From Gammaproteobacteria bacterium (lineage in GTDB: Bacteria; Pseudomonadota; Gammaproteobacteria; Steroidobacterales; Steroidobacteraceae), in contig CANGBB010000003.1 in NCBI GenBank assembly GCA_947452065.1, positions 124,001 to 188,000 on the forward strand: a DNA stretch of 64,000 nt, read 5' to 3'. Shown one piece after another: positions 49,753 to 60,365 of this stretch. Under the pieces are notes generated by a model. It ran no database searches and was not told the DNA's origin. It saw only the letters and a program-made list of their open reading frames with translations. How positions within the stretch are numbered: position 1 is the first letter of the stretch; every line of letters starts with the position of its first letter. The translations under genes were made by a program, and so were the position numbers.

Positions 49753-50475
49753 TCAGCCCTGTGTGAGGTCGGTGGGAGGGCCGGAGTGCGCCTCGATCCA
49801 GGCTTGCACTTGCAGATTCAATTCGCGCGGCTCGCGACCGGTGGTGTCGATGGGTTCACCAATCACCACGCGGATCGTCCCGGGTTTTTTCATCAGGCCG
49901 CGGCGCGGCCAGTAGTACCCCGCGTCGTGCGCGACCGGCACCACGCGCGTACCGCTTTCAATGGCCAGCAGCGCACCGCTGATGCCGTACTTGCGTGTCT
50001 GCCCCGGCGGCATGCGCGTGCCTTCGGGGAAGATCACGACCCAGAGTCCCTCGGCCAAGCGTGCCTTGCCCTGCTCCAGCACGCTTTTCACAGCGATCTG
50101 GCCCGCTCCGCGATCGACGGCAATCGCGCGCAACAGACGCACGCCCCACCCCACGAACGGCAGCCAAGTCAGCTCGCGCTTGAGCACCCAAGCCTGCGGC
50201 GGCAGCAGCACGGTTTGTGCAAAGGTCTCCCAACTGGACGAGTGCTTCACCAGAGCGACATGTGCACCGTCCGGCAGATTGCTGGCTCCCTCGACCCGAT
50301 AGTCCAGGCGACAGGTGTGCTTCAGCACCCACAACAACACCCTGCCCCAAGTGCGTGCCAGTCCGAAGCGATGACGGAAGGGAACGAGCGGTCCGACGAA
50401 CGCAAAGAAGATTGCATAGGCGCCGGTCCATACGAACAGGAAAGTCGTGAAGACCAGTGAGCCCAGAAACTGCAT
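49753..50475 (-). CDS. plsC: 1-acyl-sn-glycerol-3-phosphate acyltransferase (PlsC family)
   Basis: A 240-residue inner-membrane acyltransferase that makes phosphatidate from lysophosphatidate. Two N-terminal hydrophobic segments are followed by KHSSSWETFA, a variant of the NHx4D motif with Glu for Asp (about 76), WLPFVGWGVRLLRAIAVDRG, the FPEGTR motif (about 147-152) and VVPVAHDAGYYWPRR. The Glu variant is seen in one subgroup of PlsC relatives, so activity is not excluded. It follows glyS by 5 bases; a gmhB gene, often found between them, is absent. Confidence 0.88.
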   Translation of the reverse strand: MQFLGSLVFTTFLFVWTGAYAIFFAFVGPLVPFRHRFGLARTWGRVLLWVLKHTCRLDYRVEGASNLPDGAHVALVKHSSSWETFAQTVLLPPQAWVLKRELTWLPFVGWGVRLLRAIAVDRGAGQIAVKSVLEQGKARLAEGLWVVIFPEGTRMPPGQTRKYGISGALLAIESGTRVVPVAHDAGYYWPRRGLMKKPGTIRVVIGEPIDTTGREPRELNLQVQAWIEAHSGPPTDLTQG

Positions 50476-50480
50476 CGCGC

Positions 50481-52570
50481 TCAGCCCGGCAGCAGCGACA
50501 AATCGGCAATGCGAGTGAACAGGCTCCGCAGCCGCGCCAGAAGCGCCAGCCGGTTGCCGCGCAGTGCCGCATCGGGATCGTTCACGAGCACGGAATCGAA
50601 GAATGCGTCCACTTCCGGACGCAGGAGCGAGAGGTGCATGAACGCCTCGTTGTACTGCCCGGCTGCGATGGCTGCTTCGACCCGTGGCTGGGTATCGGCG
50701 ACAACGCGGTGCAAGGCTTGTTCCGCTGGGTGATGCAGCAGCGCTGCATCGACATGGACCGGCGCTGCCTCAGCAGATTTGCGCAGGATGTTGGCGCTGC
50801 GCTTGTTGGCCGCAGCCAAGCTTGCCGCAGCAGGCTCGCGCATAAAGACGGCCAATGCATGCAATCGTGCGTCGAAATCCGGCACCGTAGTGGGCTCGGT
50901 AGCCAGCACGGCATCAAACATCTCGGTGGTGATTCCGGTGGCAGCCGACTGCTCCAGATACTGGGCGCGCAGCCGCTCCATGATGAAGGCCTGTACCTCG
51001 GCGGGGATTGCCGCGGTGTCCTGCACGGGCTGCGCGCGTACCGCAGCGGCCACGATCTCGGGCAGCGACAGCGGCAGGCGGTGTTCGAGCAGGATGCGCA
51101 GCACGCCGATGGCAGCTCGCCGCAGCGCGAACGGATCGCGGGTGCCGCTGGGCTTCTGGCCGATCGCAAAGATGCCAGCCAGCGTATCCAGCCGGTCGGC
51201 CAGCGACACAGTGATGCCGGCCGGCGTGCTGGGCAGAGCGTCGCCGGCACCACGCGGCAGGTAGTGTTCGCGGACCGCCTCGGCGACTTCGGTGTTCAGA
51301 CCGTCGGCCAGGGCGTAGTAGCGACCCATGATGCCCTGCAGCTCCGGGAATTCGCCCACCATGGAGCTGAGCAGATCGCACTTGCACAACTCAGCCGCCT
51401 CGGCGGCACGCGCTGGATCCGCCCCGGTCACCGGGACAATCTGTCTGGCCAGCGCTTCGATGCGGCGCACCTTGTCGCCGATGGACCCCAGCTTGGCCTG
51501 GAAGGTGACGGTGTCGAGCCCGGCGCGCAGGGAACGCAGCGGCTGGCGGCGGTCCTGTTCATAAAAGAAGGCGGCATCGGACAGTCGCGGCCGCACCACC
51601 CGCTCGTTGCCGGCGCGGACCACCGACTCGTCGGTACTTTCGATGTTGCTGACGGTAATGAACCAGGGCAACAGTTCACCGCCGGCACCCTGCACCGGGA
51701 AGTAGCGCTGATGATCCTGCAGTGTCGAGATCAGGACCTCGCGCGGCAGGTCGAGGAACCGCTCCTCGAATCGGCCGGCCACCGGCACGGGCCATTCGAC
51801 CAATGCGGTGACCTCGTCCAGCAAGGCGGGGTTGATGAGCGCCCGGCCGCCGAGGCTGGCCGCCTTCTCTTCCACCTGTAGGCGGATCCGCTCCCGACGC
51901 GTCTCAAAGTGGGCAACCACTTTGCCGCGAGTCAGGAGCAACCGGTCGTAGCTGGCCGGGGCGGTGACGCGGATCGGCTTCGGGGCCATGAAGCGATGAC
52001 CGCGGGTGACCTGGCCGGCATCGGTGTCCAGCACTCGCGCGGTCAATGTCTCGCGCCCAAACAGCAGGATGAGCCAGTGCACGGGGCGGACGAATTCCGC
52101 CTCGCCCGCACCCCAGCGCATGCGCTTCGGGATGGGCAGTGCGGCCAGTGCCGTGGTCACGAATCCGGGCAGCAGATCGGCCGTCGGAGTGCCGGGACGC
52201 ATGCCGCTGTAGGACAGGTACTCGGTCCCTTTGGGGTCGGTCTCGCGCTCCAGTTTGTCGAGCTCGACACCGCAGGTGGCGGCGAAGGAGGTGGCCGCGC
52301 GCGTTGGCTCACCGGCCGCATCGAAGGCGGCACGGACGGGCGGACCACGGCGCTTCAGCTGCTGATCGGGCTGCTGTTCGACGAGACCGCGGACCCGGAC
52401 GGCCAGACGCCTTGGGGTCGAAAAAGATTCCAATTGGCGGTATTTGAGTCCTGATTGATTCAACTGCGATTCAATGCTGCCGGCGAAGGCCAGCTCAAGA
52501 TCGCGCAGCGCCTTCGGCGGCAACTCCTCGGTGCCGACCTCGACCAGAAAGTCCCGGCGTGCTGTGGCGC

Positions 52571-52574
<4 letters not shown>
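50481..52574 (-). CDS. glyS: Glycyl-tRNA synthetase beta subunit
   Basis: The beta subunit of the tetrameric bacterial GlyRS carries tRNA-binding domains. The 697-residue protein starts with [19 protein letters not shown], has [29 protein letters not shown] and the conserved [30 protein letters not shown] block (read in parts, about 458-487), followed by a helical anticodon-binding-like region. Length is typical. It is coupled to glyQ by ATGA. Confidence 0.96.
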
Positions 52575-53500
<926 letters not shown>

Positions 53501-53506
53501 GGCGTG

Positions 53507-53521
53507 TGCACTATGGGATGC
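53507..53521 (+). promoter_or_regulatory. Possible NtrC-binding site upstream of glnA
   Basis: TGCAC, 5 bases, GATGC resembles the NtrC half-sites TGCAC/GGTGCA with one mismatch. It is about 185 bases before the sigma-54 promoter, a distance usual for an enhancer. It also overlaps the 5' end of the glyQ leader. Confidence 0.3.
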
Positions 53522-53540
53522 GGATGCGGCGAAGCGCGCG

Positions 53541-53546
53541 AGTATA
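53541..53546 (-). promoter_or_regulatory. Possible glyQ promoter -10
   Basis: The minus strand reads TATACT about 41 bases before the glyQ ATG. No good -35 is present at 16-18 bases. Confidence 0.35.
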
Positions 53547-53691
53547 CAGCCGCGAGACGCGGTCAGCGCCGTGCACGGGTTTGGGGCGGGCAGACGCAAA
53601 GCGCTCTATACTGGTGCGTCGGCGGGCGTCGGTCAGGGGTACATCTGCTGTAACTCCCGGATTCAGCGAAAGTTCTGACTCTCTACCGTTT

Positions 53692-53707
53692 TGGCACGAA
53701 CTCTGCA
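53692..53707 (+). promoter_or_regulatory. Sigma-54 promoter of glnA
   Basis: TGGCACG, 4 bases, CTGCA fits the sigma-54 consensus TGGCACG-N4-TTGCA with one mismatch and invariant GG and GC at the right spacing. The expected start would be near 53718, giving a leader of about 45 bases before the ATG, which has GGAG well placed. Downstream glnL and glnG encode the sensor and activator that would use this promoter. Confidence 0.85.
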
Positions 53708-53763
53708 TTCTCTGACCAGCCGTAGGTCAGCGTTCAATTAAAAGAGGATCTCGAGGAGAAGCA

Positions 53764-55173
53764 ATGAAACCAAGTGAAGTCGTCAATCTGATCAAGGAAA
53801 AAGACGTCAAGTACGCCGACCTGCGCTTCACGGACACCCGTGGCAAGGAACAGCATGTGACGATCCCGTCCCGCTATGTGGACGAGGATTTCTTTACTGA
53901 AGGCAAGATGTTTGACGGTTCATCGATCGCCGGTTGGAAGGGGATCAACGAATCCGACATGATCCTGATGCCGGACGCCTCGACCGCGATCATGGATCCG
54001 TTCTTTGCGGACGCCACGGTCAACATCCGTTGCGACATCATCGAGCCGGCGACGATGAAGGGCTATGAGCGCGATCCTCGCTCGCTCGGCAAGCGCGCTG
54101 AGGCTTATCTGAAGTCCACCGGCATCGCCGATGGCGCGCTGTTTGGTCCGGAAAACGAATTCTTCATCTTCGACAGCGTTCGCTGGAACAACGAGATGCG
54201 CGGCTGCAGCTACGAGATCGACTCGATGCAGGGCTCTTGGAACAGCAACACAGCCTACCCCGAAGGCAACATGGGCCATCGCCCGGGCGTGAAGGGCGGC
54301 TACTTCCCGGTCCCGCCGGTCGATGGCTTCCAGGACATCCGCGCCGCGATGTGCGAAGCCATCGCGCAGATGGGCATGAAGGTCGAGGTGCACCACCATG
54401 AAGTGGCCACGGGCGGCCAGTGCGAGATCGGCGTTGGCGCCGGCGGCCTGGTCAAGAAGGCCGATGAGGTGCAGATCCTGAAGTACTGCGTGCACAACGT
54501 AGCGCACCAGCACGGCAAGTCCGCAACGTTCATGCCGAAGCCGCTGGTCGGCGATAACGGCAGCGGCATGCATGTGCACCAGTCGCTGCAGAAGGACGGC
54601 AAGGCGCTGTTCGCGGGTGACAAGTACGGCGGTCTGTCTGAAACCGCGCTGTACTACATCGGCGGCATCATCAAGCACGCCAAGGCGATCAATGCGTTCA
54701 CCAACCCGGGTACCAACAGCTACAAGCGTCTGGTGCCGGGCTTCGAAGCGCCCGTGATGCTGGCCTACTCGGCTCGCAATCGCAGCGCGTCGATCCGCAT
54801 TCCTTGGGTGAGCAACCCGAAGGCCCGCCGCATCGAAGTGCGCTTCCCCGATTCTGCTGCCAATCCGTACCTGGCCTTCGCGGCCATGCTGATGGCCGGT
54901 CTCGACGGTATCCAGAACAAGATCCACCCGGGCGATCCGGCTGACAAGGATCTGTATGACCTGGAGCCGGAAGAGGCCAAGCACATCCCGCAGGTTTGCA
55001 GCTCACTCGACATGGCGCTCGAGCATCTGGACAAGGACCGCGAGTTCCTGAAGAAGGGCGGCGTGTTCACGGATGACCTCATCGACGCCTACATCGGGCT
55101 GAAGATGCAGGAAGTCACGCGTTTCCGCATGTCGACGCATCCCGTCGAACTCGACATGTACTACAGCGTGTGA
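53764..55173 (+). CDS. glnA: Glutamine synthetase, type I
   Basis: GlnA makes glutamine from glutamate and ammonia and is the main ammonia-assimilating enzyme. The 469-residue protein is of the GSI-beta form: [17 protein letters not shown] (about 57-73), [19 protein letters not shown] (about 170-188), [18 protein letters not shown] and the [12 protein letters not shown] region. Tyr398 in [11 protein letters not shown] is the site that adenylyltransferase would modify, so activity control by adenylylation is likely. Transcription should respond to nitrogen through the sigma-54 promoter. Confidence 0.97.
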   Translation: MKPSEVVNLIKEKDVKYADLRFTDTRGKEQHVTIPSRYVDEDFFTEGKMFDGSSIAGWKGINESDMILMPDASTAIMDPFFADATVNIRCDIIEPATMKGYERDPRSLGKRAEAYLKSTGIADGALFGPENEFFIFDSVRWNNEMRGCSYEIDSMQGSWNSNTAYPEGNMGHRPGVKGGYFPVPPVDGFQDIRAAMCEAIAQMGMKVEVHHHEVATGGQCEIGVGAGGLVKKADEVQILKYCVHNVAHQHGKSATFMPKPLVGDNGSGMHVHQSLQKDGKALFAGDKYGGLSETALYYIGGIIKHAKAINAFTNPGTNSYKRLVPGFEAPVMLAYSARNRSASIRIPWVSNPKARRIEVRFPDSAANPYLAFAAMLMAGLDGIQNKIHPGDPADKDLYDLEPEEAKHIPQVCSSLDMALEHLDKDREFLKKGGVFTDDLIDAYIGLKMQEVTRFRMSTHPVELDMYYSV

Positions 55174-55185
55174 TGCAGTGATGAA

Positions 55186-55224
55186 GCGCGGCACGGCCAG
55201 CCAACTGTTCTGGCCGTGCCGCGC
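55186..55224 (+). terminator. Hairpin after glnA
   Basis: A perfect 15-base stem, GCGCGGCACGGCCAG paired with CTGGCCGTGCCGCGC, with a 9-base loop lies 12 bases after the glnA stop. No U run follows, so it may be a leaky terminator or an mRNA stabiliser that lowers glnLG expression relative to glnA. Confidence 0.7.
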
Positions 55225-55266
55225 AACTGCTGCACGCTTGGCTGAAAGCTACGGAAGCATGCAGCG

Positions 55267-56370
55267 ATGAATCTCGATTTTCATGGCGTCTCGCCACTCG
55301 AACACTTTGACTCTACAGAGCTGATTGATGCGCTGGCCACCGGGGTTGCAGTGCTCGACGCACAGCTCTGCGTGGTCTATGCGAACTTCGGTGCGCAGGA
55401 TCTGCTCGGCATCGGCCTGAATCAGGCACGCGGCCGACCGGTCGGTACACTGCTGGTCAATCCGACTGAAATCGAAACCCTGTTGCGCCGCTCTCTGGAA
55501 CACGGAGAAACCTGTACGGCGCCCGAGCTGACACTGACTCCTCTGTCGATCAATCATGGCGAGCGTGCGCCTGTCGTGGTGGATGCCACCGTCACGCCGC
55601 TGGAAGGTGCGATCACGGGTCGACATCTGTTGCTCGAGCTGGCCGATGCGCGGGTACGCGCGCAGCTGACTCGCGAGAGCGAATTGCTGGCCCGCGTTGA
55701 TGGCCGCCGGCTGATGGCGCGCCAGCTGGCGCATGAAATCAAGAATCCATTGGGCGGCTTGCGAGGCGCAGCGCAATTGCTCGATCGTGAGTTGCCGACC
55801 CCAGCGCTGCGTGAATACACCAGCGTGATATTGCGTGAGACCGACCGATTGCGCGCACTGGTCGACTCGATGCTGGGCACGTCCCGTCCGCCGGAGCTGC
55901 GGGTGATGAACGTGCATGAAATCTGCGAGCACGTTTATCGGCTGGTGAGCACTGAAGCACCTGCAGCTGTGGTCATTGATCGTGATTACGATCCGAGCAT
56001 CCCTGAAGCGCTGCTGGCGCGTGATGAGCTCGTGCAGGCATTGCTGAACCTGGTGCGTAACGCACTGCAATCGGTGGCGCAGCGCGGTCGCATCGTGCTG
56101 CGTTCGCGCACCTTTTCCAATTTATCGCTCCGCGGAACGCGTCATCGCTTGGTGGCTTGCCTGCAGGTCGAGGATGACGGCCCCGGTGTGCCTGAGGCGG
56201 TGCGTGATTCGCTATTCGTGCCTCAGGTGACCGGTCGTAGCGACGGCACGGGTTTAGGTCTGGCCGTTGCGCAGGACATTGTGTCGCGACATCGCGGGCT
56301 GATCGAATATGACAGCCGTCCCGGGCGGACGGTGTTTTCAATACTGCTGCCGTTGGAGATCTCAGGATGA
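55267..56370 (+). CDS. glnL: Nitrogen regulation sensor histidine kinase NtrB (GlnL)
   Basis: NtrB phosphorylates NtrC in low nitrogen; PII switches it to a phosphatase. The 367-residue cytoplasmic protein has a PAS domain (about 18-130), a DHp helix with the phosphoacceptor in LAHEIKNPLGGLRGAA (His about 159), the N box LLNLVRNALQS (about 260-270), and G boxes VEDDGPGVP and GRSDGTGLGLAVAQ (about 324-337). No transmembrane segment is present. It is coupled to glnG by ATGA. Confidence 0.94.
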   Translation: MNLDFHGVSPLEHFDSTELIDALATGVAVLDAQLCVVYANFGAQDLLGIGLNQARGRPVGTLLVNPTEIETLLRRSLEHGETCTAPELTLTPLSINHGERAPVVVDATVTPLEGAITGRHLLLELADARVRAQLTRESELLARVDGRRLMARQLAHEIKNPLGGLRGAAQLLDRELPTPALREYTSVILRETDRLRALVDSMLGTSRPPELRVMNVHEICEHVYRLVSTEAPAAVVIDRDYDPSIPEALLARDELVQALLNLVRNALQSVAQRGRIVLRSRTFSNLSLRGTRHRLVACLQVEDDGPGVPEAVRDSLFVPQVTGRSDGTGLGLAVAQDIVSRHRGLIEYDSRPGRTVFSILLPLEISG

Positions 56371-57830
56371 ACGGGCGCGCGACGCAGGTTTTCGTGGTGG
56401 ATGACGATGAGTCGATCCGCTGGGTGATGGAGCGGGCCCTGCGCAATGCAGGCATGCAGCCAACGATGTTCGATGCTGCCGAGCCGGCATTGGTGGCTCT
56501 GCGCAGTCGCGCCCCAGACGTACTGCTGACCGATGTACGCATGACAGGTCGCACGGGCCTGGAACTCATGCGTAACGCACACCAGCTATATCCGGACCTT
56601 CCGGTTGTGATCATGACCGCACATTCGGATCTGGACAGCGCCGTTGCAGCCTACGGCAGCGGCGCTTTTGAATATCTACCCAAGCCCTTTGATATCGATC
56701 AGGCGCTGGATCTGGTGCGCCGCGCAGCCGAGAGTGCGCGTCGCGGCAGCGCGACGGGTGCGGAGCCGGCGGTCGAAGGCGCCGCCAATCTGCCACCGAT
56801 TCCTGGTTTGCTGGGTCGCGCACCGGCCATGCAACAGGTGTTTCGTGCGATCGGCCGGCTGTCACGCTCGAGCGTCAATGTGTTGATCACCGGCGAATCG
56901 GGCACCGGCAAGGAACTGGTCGCGCGCGCTCTGCATGAACACAGTCCTCGCGCCAAACGCCCGTTCATTGCATTGAACACTTCCGCCATCCCGTCGGAGT
57001 TGCTCGAGTCTGAACTCTTCGGTCACGAGAAGGGCGCCTTCACTGGTGCGGACTCCCAGCGCCGCGGGCGATTCGAGCAGGCCGATGGCGGCACGCTGTT
57101 TCTCGATGAGATTGGCGACATGGGTCTGTCACTGCAGACGCGACTGTTGCGCGTGCTGGCCGAAGGCGAGTTCTATCGTGTGGGTGGTCAATCACCCATC
57201 CGCGTGGATGTTCGCGTGATTGCAGCCACGCACCAGAATCTGGAGGAGCGGGTGCGCAGCGGCCAGTTCCGCGAAGATCTCTTCCATCGCCTGAATGTCA
57301 TCCGTATCGAATTGCCTCCGCTGCGGTCACGCCGTGAGGATGTGCCGGCGCTGATCACGCATTACCTCAAGACGGCGGCGGCGGAGCTTGGCGTTGAACC
57401 CAAGGTGCTTTCGTCTTCGGTCGTCAGCCGTCTGGAAGACTACGGTTGGCCCGGCAATGTGCGCGAACTGGTGAATCTGTGCCGGCGACTGACGGTGCTC
57501 TCGCCCGGCAATGAGATTCATGCTGAGGATCTGCCGGCTGAATATGTGGCCGCCGGTGATCGTAGCGGGAGTCTCGAAGTCGATTGGACGCAGGCGCTGC
57601 GCAGCTGGGCCGAAGGACAGGGCCTGAAGCCAGCAAAGCCTTTGTTGGATGTGGCCATGCCGGCATTCGAACGAACCATGATCCAGGTGGCACTGCGCGC
57701 CACGCAGGGGCACAAACAGGAAGCTGCGCGGCTGCTGGGCTGGGGTCGCAATACCCTGACACGCAAGCTTCAGGAACTGGGCATGGATCAGGACCAGGAC
57801 GAATCCGACCGGGCTGAGGGCGCCGCCTGA
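56367..57830 (+). CDS. glnG: Nitrogen regulation response regulator NtrC (GlnG)
   Basis: NtrC activates sigma-54 promoters such as that of glnA. The 487-residue protein has a receiver domain with [10 protein letters not shown] and phosphoacceptor Asp in LLTDVRM (about 56), a lysine in LPKPF (about 106), an AAA+ domain with [14 protein letters not shown] (about 176-189), the sigma-54 contact loop GAFTGAD (about 223), Walker [10 protein letters not shown] (about 245), and a Fis-type HTH at the C terminus ([20 protein letters not shown]). The acidic C-terminal tail after the HTH is extra. Confidence 0.95.
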   Translation: MNGRATQVFVVDDDESIRWVMERALRNAGMQPTMFDAAEPALVALRSRAPDVLLTDVRMTGRTGLELMRNAHQLYPDLPVVIMTAHSDLDSAVAAYGSGAFEYLPKPFDIDQALDLVRRAAESARRGSATGAEPAVEGAANLPPIPGLLGRAPAMQQVFRAIGRLSRSSVNVLITGESGTGKELVARALHEHSPRAKRPFIALNTSAIPSELLESELFGHEKGAFTGADSQRRGRFEQADGGTLFLDEIGDMGLSLQTRLLRVLAEGEFYRVGGQSPIRVDVRVIAATHQNLEERVRSGQFREDLFHRLNVIRIELPPLRSRREDVPALITHYLKTAAAELGVEPKVLSSSVVSRLEDYGWPGNVRELVNLCRRLTVLSPGNEIHAEDLPAEYVAAGDRSGSLEVDWTQALRSWAEGQGLKPAKPLLDVAMPAFERTMIQVALRATQGHKQEAARLLGWGRNTLTRKLQELGMDQDQDESDRAEGAA

Positions 57831-57890
57831 TCCAGCGCCAATGATCCATCCCGCGCGCGCCGCAGATCGTCCGGCGCGTATCATTCGGGG

Positions 57891-58937
57891 ATGGTGAACT
57901 TTTTCCAGCAAGTCGTGGTTGGTAACCCGCTGCAGGATTGGCTGCTGGCGCTGCTGGCATTCGTCCTGACCTTCAGTGTGCTGCCTTTGGTGCGAGGTCT
58001 CGTGCGCAAGGCGGCTGCGCGCTATTCGCCGCATGACCTGCCGCCGGCGCTGGCTCTGGCTCTTTACCTGATCAAGCGGACCAGCCGACTCTTTACGCTG
58101 GCCGTGGCGTTGTACTTCGCCGAACATTTGCTGACTTGGCCGGGCCGTGCAGATCGCATGGCTGACATCGTGATGGTGGTCAGCTTCTGGCTGCAGGTTG
58201 GGCTATGGCTGATGGCGGCGGTGCGCTTTGGTTTGCAGCGTCGCACTGTCGAGGCGAATGATCGACAGCTCGCAGGCACGCTGAACATCGTGATGTTCGT
58301 CGCAGGGTTGATCATCTGGACGGTGGTGGCGCTGCTGGCGCTGGAAAATCTCGGCGTCAATATCACGGCTCTGGTTGCCGGGTTGGGTGTAGGCGGCATC
58401 GCGATTGCGCTGGCGGTCCAGACGATACTGAGCGATCTGTTTGCGTCCTTGTCGATCGCGCTCGACAAGCCTTTTGATGTGGGCGATTTGCTGCGCGTCG
58501 ATGACTGCGAGGGAACGGTCGAGCAGATTGGCATCAAGAGCACGCGGCTGCGCAGTATCAGCGGTGAGCAGATCATCATCGCCAATGCCGACCTGCTCAA
58601 AAGTCGCGTGCGCAATTTTCAGCGTCTGCAGGAGCGACGTGCGCTGTTCACGCTGCGCCTGCCGCACAGTTCCACACCGGCGCAACTAGCGGAAATACCG
58701 CGCCTGGTGGGCGATGCGGTGCATAGCTATGAAGGCGCACGTTTCGTGCATTGCCTGCTCAAGAACATTGGCGAAAGTGCGCTGGAGTTTGAGGTGGTGT
58801 TTTTCGTGCCTGTTAAGGGCTCGGGCGAGCTCGCGCTGGCGCTCGATGTCGTGAATCGCACGGTACTGAGTCGCTTCGCTGAGCTTGGGATCACTCTGGC
58901 TAGTTCCAACCAGACTATTGTCCTGCGCGAGCAATGA
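57891..58937 (+). CDS. Mechanosensitive ion channel protein, MscS family
   Basis: A 348-residue small-conductance mechanosensitive channel that releases solutes in osmotic down-shock. Four hydrophobic helices come first (about 16-175), the last being the pore-lining TM3 in ALVAGLGVGGIAIALAVQ (about 162-179). Then the MscS beta domain with DLFASLSIALDKPFDVGDLLRV and TRLRSISGEQIIIANADL, followed by the alpha/beta C terminus. Length lies between MscS and YnaI. It is coupled to the following hydrolase gene by ATGA. Confidence 0.9.
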   Translation: MVNFFQQVVVGNPLQDWLLALLAFVLTFSVLPLVRGLVRKAAARYSPHDLPPALALALYLIKRTSRLFTLAVALYFAEHLLTWPGRADRMADIVMVVSFWLQVGLWLMAAVRFGLQRRTVEANDRQLAGTLNIVMFVAGLIIWTVVALLALENLGVNITALVAGLGVGGIAIALAVQTILSDLFASLSIALDKPFDVGDLLRVDDCEGTVEQIGIKSTRLRSISGEQIIIANADLLKSRVRNFQRLQERRALFTLRLPHSSTPAQLAEIPRLVGDAVHSYEGARFVHCLLKNIGESALEFEVVFFVPVKGSGELALALDVVNRTVLSRFAELGITLASSNQTIVLREQ

Positions 58938-59674
58938 GTGAGGACGATTCCGTTCTGACCCGCATAGCGCCGCCGCCGCTGGCGCGTATCGCTTATGGTT
59001 CGCACGCGGAGCAGTACGCGCTGGTGTGGCAGGGTGGCGCGGTAGCCGCTACGCGCCCGCTGGTGTTGCTGCTGCATGGTGGCTACTGGCGACCGGCCTA
59101 CGATCTGGCGCATATGAATTCCATGGCCGCAGTGCTGGCAGCAGAGGGCTGGACAGTGGCTAACGTGGAATACCGTCGTATTCCTGGCCATCCCGAGGCG
59201 ATGGCCGAGGATCTGCATCTGGCATTGCAGGCTTTACTCGCACGCACTTCGCCGCACAACGGGCGTGTGTTGGTAGCGGGGTTCTCAGCCGGCGGACATC
59301 TGGCGCTGTGGCTGGCTGCGACGCATGCGTCGCTCCAAGCTGTTGTGGCACTGGCGCCGGTGGCCAGTCTTGAGAAGGCGTTGCAACTGCGGCTGAGTAA
59401 CGATGCCGTCAGCGAGTTTCTCGGGTCAGCGGCAACAACCTTGACTGACTGGGATCCCGAAGTCCGGCCGGACAGTCAGAGGCCGGCGTTCATCCTGCAT
59501 GGTGATGCGGATGACACGGTGCCGCTGGAGTTGTCGCAACGCTACGTTGCACGCCATCCGCATGCGCAGCTCAAGGTGCTGCCGCACACCGGGCACTATG
59601 CGCTGATTGATCCATTGAGTCCGGCGTGGCCGGAAGTGCTTGCGGCCATGCGCCGCGCATCCGAAGCGGCTTAG
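58934..59674 (+). CDS. Alpha/beta hydrolase
   Basis: A 246-residue alpha/beta hydrolase of the esterase/lipase (BD-FAE) type. An oxyanion HGGYWRPAYD motif (about 49-58), nucleophile elbow GFSAGGH (Ser about 117), an acid in HGDADDTVPLE (about 196) and a histidine in HTGHYALID (about 220) make a full triad. Kynurenine formamidases have this layout, yet no kynurenine genes are near, so the substrate is open. It ends 4 bases into the convergent rlmE stop. Confidence 0.8.
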   Translation: MSEDDSVLTRIAPPPLARIAYGSHAEQYALVWQGGAVAATRPLVLLLHGGYWRPAYDLAHMNSMAAVLAAEGWTVANVEYRRIPGHPEAMAEDLHLALQALLARTSPHNGRVLVAGFSAGGHLALWLAATHASLQAVVALAPVASLEKALQLRLSNDAVSEFLGSAATTLTDWDPEVRPDSQRPAFILHGDADDTVPLELSQRYVARHPHAQLKVLPHTGHYALIDPLSPAWPEVLAAMRRASEAA

Positions 59675-60291
59675 CCCTTGAAGCCTTTAGCGACCACGTA
59701 AACCTCGCGCGATTCCTTGCGTGAGGCGGCCGGCTTGCGGATCGACACCTTGTCGAAGTGCTGGCGCAGCTCCTTCAGGTATTCATCCGAACCCGAGCCC
59801 TGAAACATCTTGGCCACGAACGTGGCACCGGGTCGCAGCGTTCGGCACACGGTATCGAGCGCCAGCTCCAGAAAATGGATGGACGAGGCCTGATCGGCAA
59901 CCGCGATGCCGGTGATGTTCGGGGCGATATCGGAGACGATGAGATCGAACTTCCCACCGCCGAGCCACCCGAGCAGTTTGTCGACGATGGCGTCGTCAGT
60001 GAAATCGCCCTGAATGAAGTCGACGTTGGGCAGGCTGTCCATGGGCAGGATGTCGGTGGCCAGCACACGACCCTTCGCGCCCACCAGCTTGCCGGCGACC
60101 TGCGACCAGCCGCCGGGGGCCGAACCGAGATCCATGATGCGCATGCCGGGGCGGATCAGCTTTTCCTTATCGTTCAGCTCGACCAGCTTGTACGCCGAGC
60201 GTGATCGATAGCCGTCCTTCTGCGCCTGTTTGACGAAGGGGTCGCTGAGATGTCGGGACAGCCAGCTGGCGCTGCTCTTGGATCGGGCCAT
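59671..60291 (-). CDS. rlmE: 23S rRNA (uridine-2'-O-)-methyltransferase RlmE
   Basis: RlmE (FtsJ/RrmJ) methylates U2552 of 23S rRNA in the assembling 50S subunit. The 206-residue protein has the N-terminal basic segment MARSKSSASWLSRHLSDPFV with the catalytic Lys region SRSAYKL, SAM motif MDLGSAPGGWSQV (about 53-65), the Asp in LIVSDIAPNITG (about 116-127) and the Lys in FVAKMFQGSG (about 160). The K-D-K-E catalytic set appears complete. It is divergent from the flavoprotein gene. Confidence 0.95.
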   Translation of the reverse strand: MARSKSSASWLSRHLSDPFVKQAQKDGYRSRSAYKLVELNDKEKLIRPGMRIMDLGSAPGGWSQVAGKLVGAKGRVLATDILPMDSLPNVDFIQGDFTDDAIVDKLLGWLGGGKFDLIVSDIAPNITGIAVADQASSIHFLELALDTVCRTLRPGATFVAKMFQGSGSDEYLKELRQHFDKVSIRKPAASRKESREVYVVAKGFKG

Positions 60292-60312
60292 TTCCTGCGG
60301 GGCACCACGCGC

Positions 60313-60330
60313 TAGAATGGGCCGATTCTA
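60313..60330. promoter_or_regulatory. Back-to-back -10 palindrome between rlmE and flavoprotein gene
   Basis: TAGAAT, 6 bases, ATTCTA is a perfect inverted repeat placed in the divergent gap. Each arm can be read as a -10 hexamer: the plus-strand arm for the flavoprotein gene and the minus-strand arm for rlmE. Neither has a good -35. Confidence 0.4.
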
Positions 60331-60365
60331 CCCCTCTGCCGGATGAACCGGCCAGGAAGTTGGCG

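Noticed and set aside
50457-51881. A long rightward frame of 474 codons
   Set aside because: It is wholly antisense to glyS, has a Gln-, His- and Gly-rich composition typical of shadow frames in high-GC DNA and no domain resemblance.
53920-54984. A leftward frame of 354 codons opposite glnA
   Set aside because: It mirrors glnA codon structure and shows no recognisable fold; the real gene is glnA.
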